Assembly: GCF_009720365.1 (NCBI RefSeq)
Contig: NZ_ML769316.1
Span: 124,001-188,000 of the forward strand
Direction of reading: 5' to 3'
DNA: 64,000 bases
Source of the DNA: Catellatospora paridis
Lineage (GTDB): Bacteria; Actinomycetota; Actinomycetes; Mycobacteriales; Micromonosporaceae
Positions 53,508 through 62,477 of the stretch are shown piece by piece (positions within the stretch are counted from its first letter, which is position 1; each line of letters begins with the position of its first letter). A program made the position numbers and the translations under genes. The notes beneath the pieces are model-generated. The model ran no database searches. It saw nothing but the letters and a program-made list of their open reading frames with translations, and was not told the origin of the DNA.

Positions 53508-54379
53508 CGCGGGCCTCCTACCAAAATTCTGGGGAGATCGGGGGTGCGGGCCAGCCGATGCAGCCAGGCCAGACAGGCCCCGTATCCGACGCCGAGCGCG
53601 GCGAGCGCGGCCTGGCCGGTCGGGGTGCGGTAGGGGGCGAGGAAGTCACCTGCGAGCAGGGCGGCGCCTGCGGTGACAGTGATGACGACGGCGGTGACCA
53701 GCCGGGCGGCGGTCTTGTTGCGGGCGCGGGACGCGGCGATGCGGGCGCGGGCCGCGGCCTGGCGGCGGGCGACGGCCGCCACGGCCGACAGACTCGCGGC
53801 GACGTCGCGGGCACCGTGGTCGGCGGTGAACAGCAACACCGCCACCACCAGGTCCGCGGTCGGATCGGCGGTCTGGTCGGCGAATGTGCGCAGCGCCGTC
53901 GGCAGCGGCGTGCCGTGGCGCAGGTCGGCGGCCAGGGTCTGTAGCGGTGCGGCCAGTACGGTCGGGGCGGCAATAGCGGTCTGGGTGATGGCCTGCTCGA
54001 CGCCGCGGGCGGCGCGCATCGTGCCGGCCAGGTCCTCAGCCCACGCCGCGACCGCCTCGATCCGGGCCACGGTCGTGGTGTGCTGCCGGTCGGGGCCAAG
54101 CACGCGCGGCAGGGTGACAGCACCGATGGCGGTGAGCAGCCCGGCGACCGGCCAGCCGGTCACCGCGGCCGCGACCAGCCCGCAGCCAGCCGCCAGCAGC
54201 AGCGTGGTCAGCGACAGCCCCAGCTGCGGCAGCCGCCGGCGCAGCCGCTCCAGCAGGCTAGGTCCTGGTCTGGTCGCGGATCCGCGGCCGCGTAGTGCCC
54301 CGGCCAGCAGCATCAGCCCTGTGCTGAGCGTGATCGCCCACAGGACCACGAGCGGTTCGATGGCGCGCATCGTCGTCAC
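53504..54379 (-). CDS. TadB-like type II secretion F protein
   Basis: A 291-residue inner-membrane protein. Hydrophobic segments lie at residues 8-25, 55-90 and 220-270; the cytoplasmic F domain has AWAEDLAGTMRAARGVEQAI and HGTPLPTALRTFADQTADPT. It pairs with the adjacent TadC-like gene. The ATG at 54379 overlaps the stop of the ATPase gene. Confidence 0.8.
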   Translation of the reverse strand: MTTMRAIEPLVVLWAITLSTGLMLLAGALRGRGSATRPGPSLLERLRRRLPQLGLSLTTLLLAAGCGLVAAAVTGWPVAGLLTAIGAVTLPRVLGPDRQHTTTVARIEAVAAWAEDLAGTMRAARGVEQAITQTAIAAPTVLAAPLQTLAADLRHGTPLPTALRTFADQTADPTADLVVAVLLFTADHGARDVAASLSAVAAVARRQAAARARIAASRARNKTAARLVTAVVITVTAGAALLAGDFLAPYRTPTGQAALAALGVGYGACLAWLHRLARTPDLPRILVGGPR

Positions 54380-55671
54380 CGATCTTGTGGTCGCAGCACG
54401 GCCGGGTCGAGGCCTGCGGCGATGAGGTCGTCGAGCATGTCGGCGCGGATCGGCGCCGCCGGGCGGGCGAGCTTGTCCGGGCCGGGTTCGTAGACCTCGT
54501 TGGACACCACGTCGCGGCCTTGGGCGTGCAGGACTTGGCGGATGCTGGACACCACCCGGCGGTCGCCGGGCAGTTTGCTCAGCTGCACGACGAAGTCCAG
54601 GGCGTTGCCGACCAGCATCGCGGTGGCGTCGAAGTCCAGCCTCTCGGCGGACTGAGCTGCGTAGGTGAGCAGGCGGCCGAATGCAATCTGGGAGCTGGAG
54701 GCGTGCACGGTGGCCAGGCTGCCGTCGGTGCCCTGAGACATGGCGTTGAGCAGCGGGACGACTTCACCGCCGCGGGCCTCGCCGACGATGACCCTGTCCG
54801 GGGACATGCGCAGCGCCCACCGGACCAGCTCGGCCTGGTCGATGCTGCCGGAGCCTTCGACGTTGGGTTCGCGGACCTGCATCGCGATGCAGTCAGGATG
54901 ATCGGGATCGGTGTCCAAACCCAGCTCATACGTGTCCTCGATCGTGATGATCTTCTCGCTGGCGGGGATGGCCTTGGCCATCGCCCGCAGCAACGTCGTC
55001 TTGCCCGTGTCGGTCCCGCCGGTGATCAGCACGTTCTTGCGCGCCTTCACCATCGCGGTCAGCAGCAGCGCGATCGGCTCGGTCATGGTGTGGGTGCCGA
55101 TGAGGTCGTCGAGGGTGGCGTGCATGAGCCGGTGCCGGCGCACCGACACCGTCGGGCGCTCGGTGACCGCCATCGTCGCGAACAATCGCGATCCGTCGGG
55201 CAGCTGCATCGACAGCCGCGGCACGCCGTGGTCGAAGCGGCGTTCTTCTCCCCCGTCACGGGCCGCGGCCAGTAGCCGCAGCATCGCCACGAGGTCGGCG
55301 TCGGAGTCGGCCACCGCGGGCATCTGGCGTTTGGTGCCGTCGGCGTAGCGGACCCACACCCGGTCGCAGCCGATGATGGAGATGTTGGTGATCTCGGGGT
55401 CTGCCAGCAGTGGCTGCAGCCCCTGCAGTTCGGTCAGTGACCGCACCGCCAACTCCTGGGCCTGCAGCAGCAGGTCCGGGTCGGTGGGTCCGCGGCGGGC
55501 CACCAGGTCAAAACGCAGCACCCCGTCGGCGGCGGCCCGTACATGCAGACGGATCTGCTCCAGGCGCGGCCTGCCGCCGGCGGTGTTGGTGTCGGCGGCG
55601 ATCGCGGCCAGGGTCTGCTCGCGCAGGTGGCCGGCCAGGACCTGGACGCTGCTGCGGTCAGGCTCGCTCAT
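54376..55671 (-). CDS. TadA/CpaF pilus assembly ATPase
   Basis: A 431-residue cytoplasmic ATPase. The N-terminal domain is typical of CpaF. Walker A is LITGGTDTGKTTLL near 213-226, followed by the acidic box ITIEDTYELGL and the Walker B-like RVIVGEARGGEVVPLLNAMS, then the HASSSQIAFGRLLT region. All catalytic elements are present. It should energise pilus assembly or, as in other Tad systems, both extension and retraction. I start at ATG 55671, which overlaps the stop of the CpaE-like gene. Confidence 0.9.
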   Translation of the reverse strand: MSEPDRSSVQVLAGHLREQTLAAIAADTNTAGGRPRLEQIRLHVRAAADGVLRFDLVARRGPTDPDLLLQAQELAVRSLTELQGLQPLLADPEITNISIIGCDRVWVRYADGTKRQMPAVADSDADLVAMLRLLAAARDGGEERRFDHGVPRLSMQLPDGSRLFATMAVTERPTVSVRRHRLMHATLDDLIGTHTMTEPIALLLTAMVKARKNVLITGGTDTGKTTLLRAMAKAIPASEKIITIEDTYELGLDTDPDHPDCIAMQVREPNVEGSGSIDQAELVRWALRMSPDRVIVGEARGGEVVPLLNAMSQGTDGSLATVHASSSQIAFGRLLTYAAQSAERLDFDATAMLVGNALDFVVQLSKLPGDRRVVSSIRQVLHAQGRDVVSNEVYEPGPDKLARPAAPIRADMLDDLIAAGLDPAVLRPQDR

Positions 55672-56417
55672 GAGACTTCTCCTTCTCCGCTCTCGGCGGT
55701 GGCCGGTGGGCTGCTGTTGTCGGTGCTGCTGGCCTCGTGCAGGCGCCGGGCGAGCACAGCGGCATGGGCGGGCAGCCGCAGCCGCCGCCACAGCCACGTC
55801 CACATCCGGCCGCTGACCACCGACGCGCCCCACCGGTCTTTGGGCAGGTGGCCCAGGTGCGGCAGGTCGAGACTGGCCAGGACCTCGGGGCTGCTGTAGC
55901 GGCGCTTGCGGGTCGTGGCCAGCCACACCGTCGCGTCCGTCGACTGGCGCAGGCTCGGGGTCCGGGCATGGACGGCGGCCAGGTCGACCTCGGTACAGCG
56001 GCTGACGATGACCACGTGGTCGGCCGCGGACAGGAAACCTGCGGCCGGGCCGTGCCGGTCCAGGCGCCCGATGTCGACGATCACGATGTCGTCGGCGGGG
56101 GTTCGGGCGGCGGCTTCGGCGACGATCGCCACCGATTTCGGGTCTTCTCCGGCGGGGCAGGCGACCACGTCGAGGTCCAGGCCCAGGCGCATGGCGTGCT
56201 CGCGGGGCCGCCACGCCTCGGCGCGGTTGACGTCGGCCGCCAGCGACCACAGGCCGGGGAACTCGGTGAAGTGCCACCAGGCGCCGATCACCCCACCAGC
56301 GGGGTCGGCCTCGATGAGCAGCGGCCGCGGTCCGAGCCTCGGCCAGGTCGCCGCCAACGCCAGCGCCAGGCTGGTCGCCCCGGGTGAGCTGCGGTAGCTA
56401 CCTACGACGATCAGCAT
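55668..56417 (-). CDS. CpaE/TadZ-like protein with a degenerate P-loop
   Basis: A 249-residue protein from ATG 56417 (MLIVVGSYRSSPGATSL); the longer frame adds Arg-rich codons without support. The fold follows MinD/ParA: LLIEADPAGGVIGA, LDVVACPAG, DDIVIVDIGRLDRHGPAAG. The deviant Walker A of active homologues (KGGxGKT/S) is replaced by SSPGATS, with no lysine, so ATP hydrolysis is doubtful. TadZ/CpaE proteins localise the pilus at the pole; some subfamilies are ATPase-dead. The gene is coupled to both neighbours by short overlaps. Confidence 0.7.
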   Translation of the reverse strand: MLIVVGSYRSSPGATSLALALAATWPRLGPRPLLIEADPAGGVIGAWWHFTEFPGLWSLAADVNRAEAWRPREHAMRLGLDLDVVACPAGEDPKSVAIVAEAAARTPADDIVIVDIGRLDRHGPAAGFLSAADHVVIVSRCTEVDLAAVHARTPSLRQSTDATVWLATTRKRRYSSPEVLASLDLPHLGHLPKDRWGASVVSGRMWTWLWRRLRLPAHAAVLARRLHEASSTDNSSPPATAESGEGEVS

Positions 56418-57064
56418 CAGCCGGCCTCCACCACGATCGACACCTCGCCGCCGGTCGCGGCGATCACCCGGGACGCGTCGGCGCTGTCGCACAGCACGGA
56501 CACCACCCAGCCGGACATGTCCGGCGCCGGCGACACGGCCACCACCACTGCCCGCACCGGTCCGCCGTCGCCGGGCACCCCGGACGCTGCCGGGGCCGGG
56601 GACGGCTGGGTTTGCTGACCGGCGGCGGGTGCGGGGTGGATGGTGACGGTGGCGCCGGCGGTGACGTCGGCGGGCATCCGCCCGGCGGGAACGCCGACGG
56701 CCAACCGCACCTTGCCGGCAGGCGGCCAGCCGCTGTCGCCTAGCTGCGCCGCCGACAGCAACGAACCTGCCTTCAGCGGCACCGCCGCCGGCCTGCCCAC
56801 CACCTGCGGCATCCGCTCTACCGGCACCAGGTCCAGCCCGGCGTCGGCAGTCACCCGCGCCTGGGACAGATCCGCGGCGGAAAGGACCTGGCCAGCGGCC
56901 ACATCACGAGTCAGCGCGAGGACGGCGGTGCGATCGTCGAGCCGGCCGATGACCTGCACCGCGGTCATCACGCTGACCGCTACCAGCAGCAGCCCGGCGA
57001 CCAGGTGCGCCACCGGCAGCCGCCGCCCACGCGCAGTCGGCCGCGGGACGGCCGTCGGGCTCAT
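56417..57064 (-). CDS. CpaB/RcpC-like SAF-domain protein
   Basis: A 215-residue protein from ATG 57064. One N-terminal helix (HLVAGLLLVAVSVMTAVQV) is followed by a SAF domain (LTRDVAAGQVLSAADLSQAR) and a later beta domain with VRLAVGVPAGRMPADVTAG. SAF-domain proteins of Tad loci are envelope-spanning assembly factors. Its stop overlaps the next ATG by one base. Confidence 0.75.
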   Translation of the reverse strand: MSPTAVPRPTARGRRLPVAHLVAGLLLVAVSVMTAVQVIGRLDDRTAVLALTRDVAAGQVLSAADLSQARVTADAGLDLVPVERMPQVVGRPAAVPLKAGSLLSAAQLGDSGWPPAGKVRLAVGVPAGRMPADVTAGATVTIHPAPAAGQQTQPSPAPAASGVPGDGGPVRAVVVAVSPAPDMSGWVVSVLCDSADASRVIAATGGEVSIVVEAG

Positions 57065-57951
57065 GGGCGGGTCCCGGTGTTGAGGCCCTGCACCTCGGCG
57101 ACCCGCACCGCGATCGTCGTCGTGGTTGTCAGGGTGCCTGCGGTGCCGGACATGCCCGACCCGGCCCAGGTCACGTTCCAGGTCACCGTCGCCGACAGCG
57201 GCATACTGCCGCCCGGGGCGTTGACCGACGCCCGCTGGTAGGTGTGCTGGCAGGCCGGTGACCCCAGCGGGGTGTCGGCGCCGGTCCAGGCGGTGCCGGG
57301 CCCGTCGCAGACCAGGCGGGTGCCATCGCCGGGCAGCCAAGTGACTCGCACCGGGGTGGCCGTCGCTGTGATCGACAGGCCGCCGGCCGACGCGGTCGCC
57401 GACCGCGGCTGCCAGCTGACCGGCTCGACCCACAGCCAAGTCGGCACCCCGACCAGGGCCTGTACCGGCGGACGTGGGCTCAGGCCCACCACTGGGGCCG
57501 GTGGCCGCAGCCGGGCCAGTGCCCGGTCGATGACAGGGCCGATGACCGGGGCGTCGCGGTCGGCGTGCCAGGTTCGGCTGACGCCCATCGCGCCGCCGAA
57601 GAAGGGGCAGGTGCGCTGGTACCAGGCCCCCGGCTGTGGTGCGCCGGGCGGCGGGTCGGCGGAGGTCTGGCGGATGTAGCGACATCCGTCGGAGTTCAGC
57701 CACCCGAACCCCGGCAGGTAGCAGGGCACCTGCACGCCGTCGTCCCAGCAGCGCATCTGCCCGCCGCCGGTGTTGTCATCGTCGTCACCGTCGATGACGA
57801 CCACGACGATCACTTGGCATTCGGGCGGCTGGGGACGCACGTTGCACGACACTCCCGAGCCGATGTCCGCGCCTGCGGGCGCAGCGAGCGCGGCCGCGGC
57901 GGCCACTGCCGCACACAGCAGCAGGGTTGCGCGGCGAACTCGGCTCAGCAT
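57061..57951 (-). CDS. Secreted protein of the Tad locus
   Basis: A 296-residue protein with a signal peptide (TLLLCAAVAAAAALAAPAGA, cleavage near residue 28). The mature part has several Cys (SCNVRPQPPEC, MRCWDDGVQVPCYLPG, TCPFFGGA) that could form disulphides, and a beta-rich C-terminus (VTWNVTWAGSGMSGTAGTLT) resembling surface or PKD-like folds. The exact family is unknown. Operon context suggests a pilus-associated surface or assembly protein. Confidence 0.6.
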   Translation of the reverse strand: MLSRVRRATLLLCAAVAAAAALAAPAGADIGSGVSCNVRPQPPECQVIVVVVIDGDDDDNTGGGQMRCWDDGVQVPCYLPGFGWLNSDGCRYIRQTSADPPPGAPQPGAWYQRTCPFFGGAMGVSRTWHADRDAPVIGPVIDRALARLRPPAPVVGLSPRPPVQALVGVPTWLWVEPVSWQPRSATASAGGLSITATATPVRVTWLPGDGTRLVCDGPGTAWTGADTPLGSPACQHTYQRASVNAPGGSMPLSATVTWNVTWAGSGMSGTAGTLTTTTTIAVRVAEVQGLNTGTRP

Positions 57952-58490
57952 GTGCCCACCTGCCCGAGGCCGAACGAGACCACCTTCCAGCCGCCGTCTA
58001 CCAGCCGCACGGTGGCGACCATCTTGCGGCGCCCGCCGGGGCTGTCGGTGTACTTCGACCCATCGACCTTGACCAGGCGGGTCCCGGAGGTGTCCATGCA
58101 GTCGTCGACCCGCACCTCGGCTGGCACGTCGACGCCTCTGACCTCGGTCGCACGTGGCGCCAGCACCGAGGTGCCCTGCGCGCGCAGCCCGTCTTTGACG
58201 ATCTTTTGCACCGCACGGTTGATCAGGTCCAGGGCGTCGCCGGTGGCGTACCGGGCCGCCTGCGTGCCGCTGGTGTCACCGGCCGCGGCGGCAGTCTCGT
58301 ACGCCCGCCACATCCCGACGTAGGCCACGACGGCGTCACGTTGCGCCGACGCCCGGTCGGTTGCGGGGGACGCGACGGCCGGTGGGCTGCCGGATGCCTG
58401 TGGCGGTGCCGAGGGCGGCTTGTCGCGGGGCGAGCACGCCGCCAACGCCGCTGCGGCAAGGACGGGCACGGCGAGGAAACGTAGTCGCAT
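57945..58490 (-). CDS. Lipoprotein, first gene of the Tad operon
   Basis: A 181-residue protein from ATG 58490. The signal ends in the lipobox LAAC (FLAVPVLAAAALAAC), so the mature N-terminal Cys should be lipidated. After a Pro-rich segment the domain contains AVVAYVGMWRAYETAAAAGD and VRVDDCMDTSGTRLVKVDG; two further Cys could pair. It overlaps the next gene by seven bases. It may be a pilot or anchor lipoprotein; the family is unrecognised. Confidence 0.65.
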   Translation of the reverse strand: MRLRFLAVPVLAAAALAACSPRDKPPSAPPQASGSPPAVASPATDRASAQRDAVVAYVGMWRAYETAAAAGDTSGTQAARYATGDALDLINRAVQKIVKDGLRAQGTSVLAPRATEVRGVDVPAEVRVDDCMDTSGTRLVKVDGSKYTDSPGGRRKMVATVRLVDGGWKVVSFGLGQVGTC

Positions 58491-58660
58491 CGGTGGCTCC
58501 GAAGGCTCCGAGAAGTGGGGTAACCCAGCAACCGGGTAGGCAACCCCCGGTCGGCTGTGGCCACGACGGGCCGGCGGCCCGCCGCGCTCTCCCGGAGCCC
58601 GCCACTCAGGGAAGCGACCTCCCGATACTCCCCAATATGGATCCATAATGTCAATACGTT
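58491..58660 (-). promoter_or_regulatory. Probable Tad operon promoter
   Basis: An unusually AT-rich stretch. On the minus strand TTGACA (58654-58649) is a perfect -35 box; no perfect -10 lies at 17 bp, but GAGTAT is at 18 bp. The palindrome TATGGATCCATA (58636-58647) overlaps the spacer and could be an operator. The remainder up to 58807 has no gene on either strand. Confidence 0.45.
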
Positions 58661-58807
58661 TTGGTCATCTTTCGCTGCTGCGGGCGCGCCGGAAAGGTCC
58701 CGGCCACCACGCCCCGCGACACAAGAGCGCTAAGCGCGAGCCACTTGACCTCTATCGATAGCCGAGCGCCCATGGACGCTGCGCCCTGACGACCTAGGGA
58801 GGAATGC

Positions 58808-59380
58808 ATGCCTGGCATGCCCCACGACAAGTACTACGCCGACGCTAACGCGCTGCTGGCGCTGCACCGCCCCGCACCGGGCGCCAACACCTGCGACCAG
58901 CGGCGATGCAGCGGCGAGCAATGGCCCTGCTCGGCCGTCCAGGTGGCCGAGAAGGTCATCGCGATGTATGACGAAACGCCGACACCGACGTCGACGCCGC
59001 CTGCGCCATGCGCCACGTCGCCGGTTCCCGCGCCTGCGGCCGCCCTGGCGGTGCCCGCACCGCCCTGGTCCGGCGAGGTGGCGATCCCGCATGCCCCACT
59101 GAGACCAGCGGCACAGGTCCCGGCGCCAGCTGCGTTGACGCCGTGGGTGACGGCCGAGGTCGTGCCCGCGTCGGGCTGGCAGTTGACGGCCCTGGGCCAT
59201 TCGCTCCCGTCGACGCTGCCGATGGCCCGCGACGTCGGCAACGTCATGGACCTGATCTTCCGGCTGGGATTCGCCACGATCAAGCAGCTCGCGGTCCGGC
59301 TGGGCCGCTCACAGCAGGAGATCTCGCCGAGCCTGGCTGCGTTGCGGGAGGTGGGCTGGATCGCCCACACCGGGGGTTGA
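58808..59380 (+). CDS. Winged-helix protein
   Basis: A 190-residue protein after AGGGAGG. The N-terminal part has NTCDQRRCSGEQWPCSAVQV, a Cys-rich zinc-like segment; a Pro/Ala-rich middle follows; the C-terminal 60 residues form a winged helix (LIFRLGFATIKQLAVRLGRS, then EISPSLAALREVGWIAHTG). It is transcribed divergently from the Tad operon, with about 320 bases between, so a Tad regulator is a reasonable inference. Confidence 0.55.
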   Translation: MPGMPHDKYYADANALLALHRPAPGANTCDQRRCSGEQWPCSAVQVAEKVIAMYDETPTPTSTPPAPCATSPVPAPAAALAVPAPPWSGEVAIPHAPLRPAAQVPAPAALTPWVTAEVVPASGWQLTALGHSLPSTLPMARDVGNVMDLIFRLGFATIKQLAVRLGRSQQEISPSLAALREVGWIAHTGG

Positions 59381-59503
59381 GCCGAGCCCAGCACCCGCCG
59401 ACAGTTGTCGCGAGTAGGCGTGGCATCAGGTCGGTCGGTGAATCGGTCACTCGCCGTCCGCGCCCGGTCAGTCCGCGGCCATCATGACGCTCTTCGCACG
59501 CAA

Positions 59504-59540
59504 GGGCCCTGGTGTTGCAATCGCTGTAGCGCCAGGGCCC
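59504..59540. terminator. Hairpin in the 59.4-59.9 kb gap
   Basis: GGGCCCTGG (59504-59512) pairs with CCAGGGCCC (59532-59540). CGTAAGACG at 59633, a one-base variant of the CGTAATACG site, also lies in this gap. I see no gene in 59381-59855. Confidence 0.4.
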
Positions 59541-59832
59541 GGCTCATGCAGGTCGCGGAGGTGCTCAACGTGCTGCCAGGCCAGAGCTCTCCTTTCTGGG
59601 TCGGCCACGGACGCCACACCAAGAGCGTTTTTCGTAAGACGTTCCGGTAACGTTGAGGGTCACTCCCCCCCGATTGCCAGCCGATGTCTGGATGCACCGA
59701 CATAGCGGCAGCTTGGTGATATCAACGCAGTTCATGGGCGCGAGGTGGGCGAGAAGATGGTGGGCCGGAGGTTTGTTCCGGCGCGTCGCCACCCCTACTA
59801 TTACCCGAAACCGAAACTCGTCACAGTAAGTG

Positions 59833-59841
59833 CGTAATACG
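59833..59841. promoter_or_regulatory. CGTAATACG site before the RHH-like gene
   Basis: An exact copy of the 9-base palindrome found twice at 44.5-44.7 kb, 14 bases before the ATG at 59856. It overlaps the expected transcription or translation start, as an autoregulatory operator would. Confidence 0.4.
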
Positions 59842-59855
59842 GCTCGGGGGAGATC

Positions 59856-60356
59856 ATGGCGCGAGCACGCGCGAGCGGGAAGTACAGCCAGCCCCATGAG
59901 ATCAAGTCGGTCGACGACGTGTCGCGCCAGCCAGGGCGCGGCCCGGTCACCGAGCAGGAGGCCCTGTTCTTCCACCGCGAGCTCAAGCGTCGCCAGCTGG
60001 AAAGGACCGGCGACACCCCGGTGGGCGACGACCAGCTGCCGACCGAGCTGCCCGCCGGCGATGCGACGAAGATCGTCATCTCGCAACGTGTCTCCGAGCG
60101 TCAGCGTGCCTACCTGGAGGCGCTGGCACACATCCAAGGCACCACCGCAGCCCGGATCATCGACGTGATGATTTACGAGGCGATGCTGGGCGAACCGCAG
60201 TCGCCGGCCGAGTTCGACGCGCGCCGTCGCGAACTCGAAAGGTCGGTGCGTGGACGTGATCGCGTCACCGACCTCCGCCGAGACCGAGCCAAGCAGCAGC
60301 GCATAGCGCGGTTGCGCGCCGAGCTCGCCGAGCTCGAGGGCGAAGGACCGCGCTAG
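59856..60356 (+). CDS. Ribbon-helix-helix-like DNA-binding protein
   Basis: A 166-residue protein after GGGGGAGA. Residues about 70-115 read TKIVISQRVSERQRAYLEAL then GTTAARIIDVMIYEAML, a strand-helix-helix pattern typical of MetJ/Arc repressors. The N-terminal part is charged and helical; the C-terminus is a coiled-coil-like Arg/Glu stretch (QQRIARLRAELAELEGEG). Such proteins are often autoregulators or relaxosome/partition accessories. The candidate operator CGTAATACG lies just upstream. Confidence 0.55.
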   Translation: MARARASGKYSQPHEIKSVDDVSRQPGRGPVTEQEALFFHRELKRRQLERTGDTPVGDDQLPTELPAGDATKIVISQRVSERQRAYLEALAHIQGTTAARIIDVMIYEAMLGEPQSPAEFDARRRELERSVRGRDRVTDLRRDRAKQQRIARLRAELAELEGEGPR

Positions 60357-60647
60357 GTTCTGGCTCGCGGTCCGTGAATCTGGCACCGGCACGGTAGGCA
60401 AAGGTCGGCTCTGATCCGCGGTCACGGAACTGTTCGGCCGCCGTAGGGACGCTGAGTCCATGTCGACGACCGGCCCGCATCCAGGTGCCGCCATACATCG
60501 ATCACCATGGATATATTTGTGTAACTGGTGGTTTGTTCCCTTGATCGCGCTGGCGGACCAGGCTTGTGAGTCGAGCGCGGATGTGTGCAGCACACACGTC
60601 CTGGGTCCGCTGCCGCATCTGGCAGGCGGTGTCGAACGGGGAGCATC

Positions 60648-61208
60648 GTGCATCACGAGATACGGGCGCAAAAAGGCCAGCCTGGCGAGCCTCACGGCGA
60701 GGCGACCATCCGTTCTCGGTACGATGAGTCGGCCTCCCCGCCACCACGGGCCTACGGCAACCAGACCGCACCGGACAGCCACGGCCGGCGTGAAGGCGCA
60801 ACTGGTCAGTCTGATCAACCGGCGTGGCGGCTGTTGGCGACCTGGTGGCCTCACGATGAACCACTGGTCGTCGCGCTACTGGATCACGACAACGTTGACC
60901 ACCTCACCGGGTTCCTCAGCGATGTGTGCCGCGAATGGAACCTGGAAGCATGGGATGGGGACGGAACGACGTTTGGCGCCGTGACCGCGGTGCACGTCGC
61001 GGTCACCCACGACACGATCGCGCTGACCACATCACAGCGGGCTGTCGCTCAGGTCCGAAGGCCGGCCGCCTGGCAGCCTGCAGGTCGTTGCCAACTGCTT
61101 GTCATGGCGGCCCTGCCCTCAGATATCGACCCGGTTCAGGCGCTGCTGGACCGGACCTACGATGGTCTCGCATACCTCGGCGACCTGGCCGTCACATTCC
61201 TGGCCTAG
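60648..61208 (+). CDS. Unknown protein
   Basis: A 186-residue protein from GTG 60648 after GGGGAG; the frame is open further upstream without start support. The N-terminal 60 residues are charged and probably disordered. The globular part has PAWRLLATWWPHDEPLVVAL then LTGFLSDVCREWNLEAWDGD and FGAVTAVHVAVTHDTIAL, with a C-terminal YLGDLAVTFLA. No family is recognised. The AT-rich patch 60505-60535 may hold its promoter. Confidence 0.5.
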   Translation: MHHEIRAQKGQPGEPHGEATIRSRYDESASPPPRAYGNQTAPDSHGRREGATGQSDQPAWRLLATWWPHDEPLVVALLDHDNVDHLTGFLSDVCREWNLEAWDGDGTTFGAVTAVHVAVTHDTIALTTSQRAVAQVRRPAAWQPAGRCQLLVMAALPSDIDPVQALLDRTYDGLAYLGDLAVTFLA

Positions 61209-61237
61209 CGCAGCACCCAACCCATGGGGTCACGGGT

Positions 61238-62080
61238 TCATCGCCCCTCGGGAAGGATCGCAAAGAGTTGCACCCCGGGGTTTGCTGTGAGCTCCAGCGA
61301 GATGTGGTGCACACTGACCGGCTGATCGATACCTGCGACGATCATCTGCCGAATGGCATGTCCTGGGTGAACCCGCACCTGCGGGAGTTCATCCCATGCC
61401 GCCTGCAGATCGGGCCTCGCGGACAGCACTGCCGCCAGCACCGCTCGAACTTCCGCGTCATTCGGACGTTCTGCCAGCGCGGCCCGAAGCTGCGCCAGTG
61501 CCGGCACCGCCCATCCGTCCCGCCAGTCCAGCAGCTGTTGCCGCGCTGAAGGCGATGTGCAGACCCACAGCGGGAAGTTGGGCTGCTGCATTTCCACAAG
61601 AGTGGGCAACCATCGTCCAGTCGCCGTGTTGGCGGCGCGGATGTCGCCGGCTGCGGTCATGCACCATGCAGGCGTTGGCACCTGCTCGACGAACCGTGCG
61701 GTCGAATCATCGACGGTCGGCAGTCGCTGCAGCGCTCGCGGCGCTGGATTTCGGCCCGCGGCAAGCCGGTACAGCACGATCCGCTCGTGGTAGTTGAGCC
61801 GCAGCACGACTGACACGCGGTCGAGAAAGGCGTCTGAATAGCCGGGATCACGCTGGCCTCGTTCGAGCCGGGCATACCAGACCGCCGAGTAGCCGACAAG
61901 TTCAGCGGCTTCCGACTGTCTGACGGTCTGTCGCGCGCCGACGCGCGCCGGAAGGCCAGCACGTCGCCTGTTGAGGCGTAGGCGCCAGGCGCGGGTGAGG
62001 TTGCTGAGTTCGGCTGACGGACTCGGCAGGCTGTTGCCAGCCGTCCGACTGAGCCCTGCTGCTCGCGCTTGGCTGGTCAT
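61238..62080 (-). CDS. XRE-type HTH regulator with MmyB-like ligand domain
   Basis: A 280-residue protein. The HTH covers residues about 25-95: RQTVRQSEAAELVGYSAVWY then ARLERGQRDPGYSDAFLDRV, the XRE signature. The C-terminal domain (VEQVPTPAWCMTAAGDIRAA, LVEMQQPNFPLWVCTSPSAR, then VSVHHISLEL) matches the PAS-like ligand-binding domain of MmyB regulators. It is the most standard-looking regulator in the window. ACGTCC-GAA-GGACGT at 62179-62193, about 100 bases upstream, is a possible operator. Confidence 0.8.
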   Translation of the reverse strand: MTSQARAAGLSRTAGNSLPSPSAELSNLTRAWRLRLNRRRAGLPARVGARQTVRQSEAAELVGYSAVWYARLERGQRDPGYSDAFLDRVSVVLRLNYHERIVLYRLAAGRNPAPRALQRLPTVDDSTARFVEQVPTPAWCMTAAGDIRAANTATGRWLPTLVEMQQPNFPLWVCTSPSARQQLLDWRDGWAVPALAQLRAALAERPNDAEVRAVLAAVLSARPDLQAAWDELPQVRVHPGHAIRQMIVAGIDQPVSVHHISLELTANPGVQLFAILPEGR

Positions 62081-62314
62081 CGTTCATCCCGTACATGGTC
62101 CAGCGGACCTGCTTGTCCCCCGGCCGCAGCGCTTCATCGCCTCCACCGAAGATCGCATAGAGCCAATGCTATACGTCGACGTCCGAAGGACGTAACTCGC
62201 TACCGCTGGAAGCCGTCCGCCCGGGGGCGACATCTGTTGCCGGGGCCTGCAGCGGCGTGCTAGCGCAAAAGGGCGAGGTTTCAAATACGACCGTCGTCAG
62301 CGGCGCGATGTGAA

Positions 62315-62342
62315 GGTCCTCCAGGACTATGCCTGGAGGACC
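62315..62342. terminator. Hairpin between the XRE-type gene and dnaE2
   Basis: GGTCCTCCAGG (62315-62325) pairs perfectly with CCTGGAGGACC (62332-62342) around six bases. On the minus strand it follows the dnaE2 stop codon by 136 bases. I see no gene in 62081-62477. Confidence 0.5.
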
Positions 62343-62477
62343 GGCCGGCGATCCTGGGGAGGGTGGCCGGCCGCGTCCAGTCTACCGGGGGCCGTCTATC
62401 TCTTGAACATGGCGTGGTCGGTAGCTGTGCGGCAATCGGGTCAGGCAGCGGTCAGCCATGCTGCCGCGTGCTACGGG

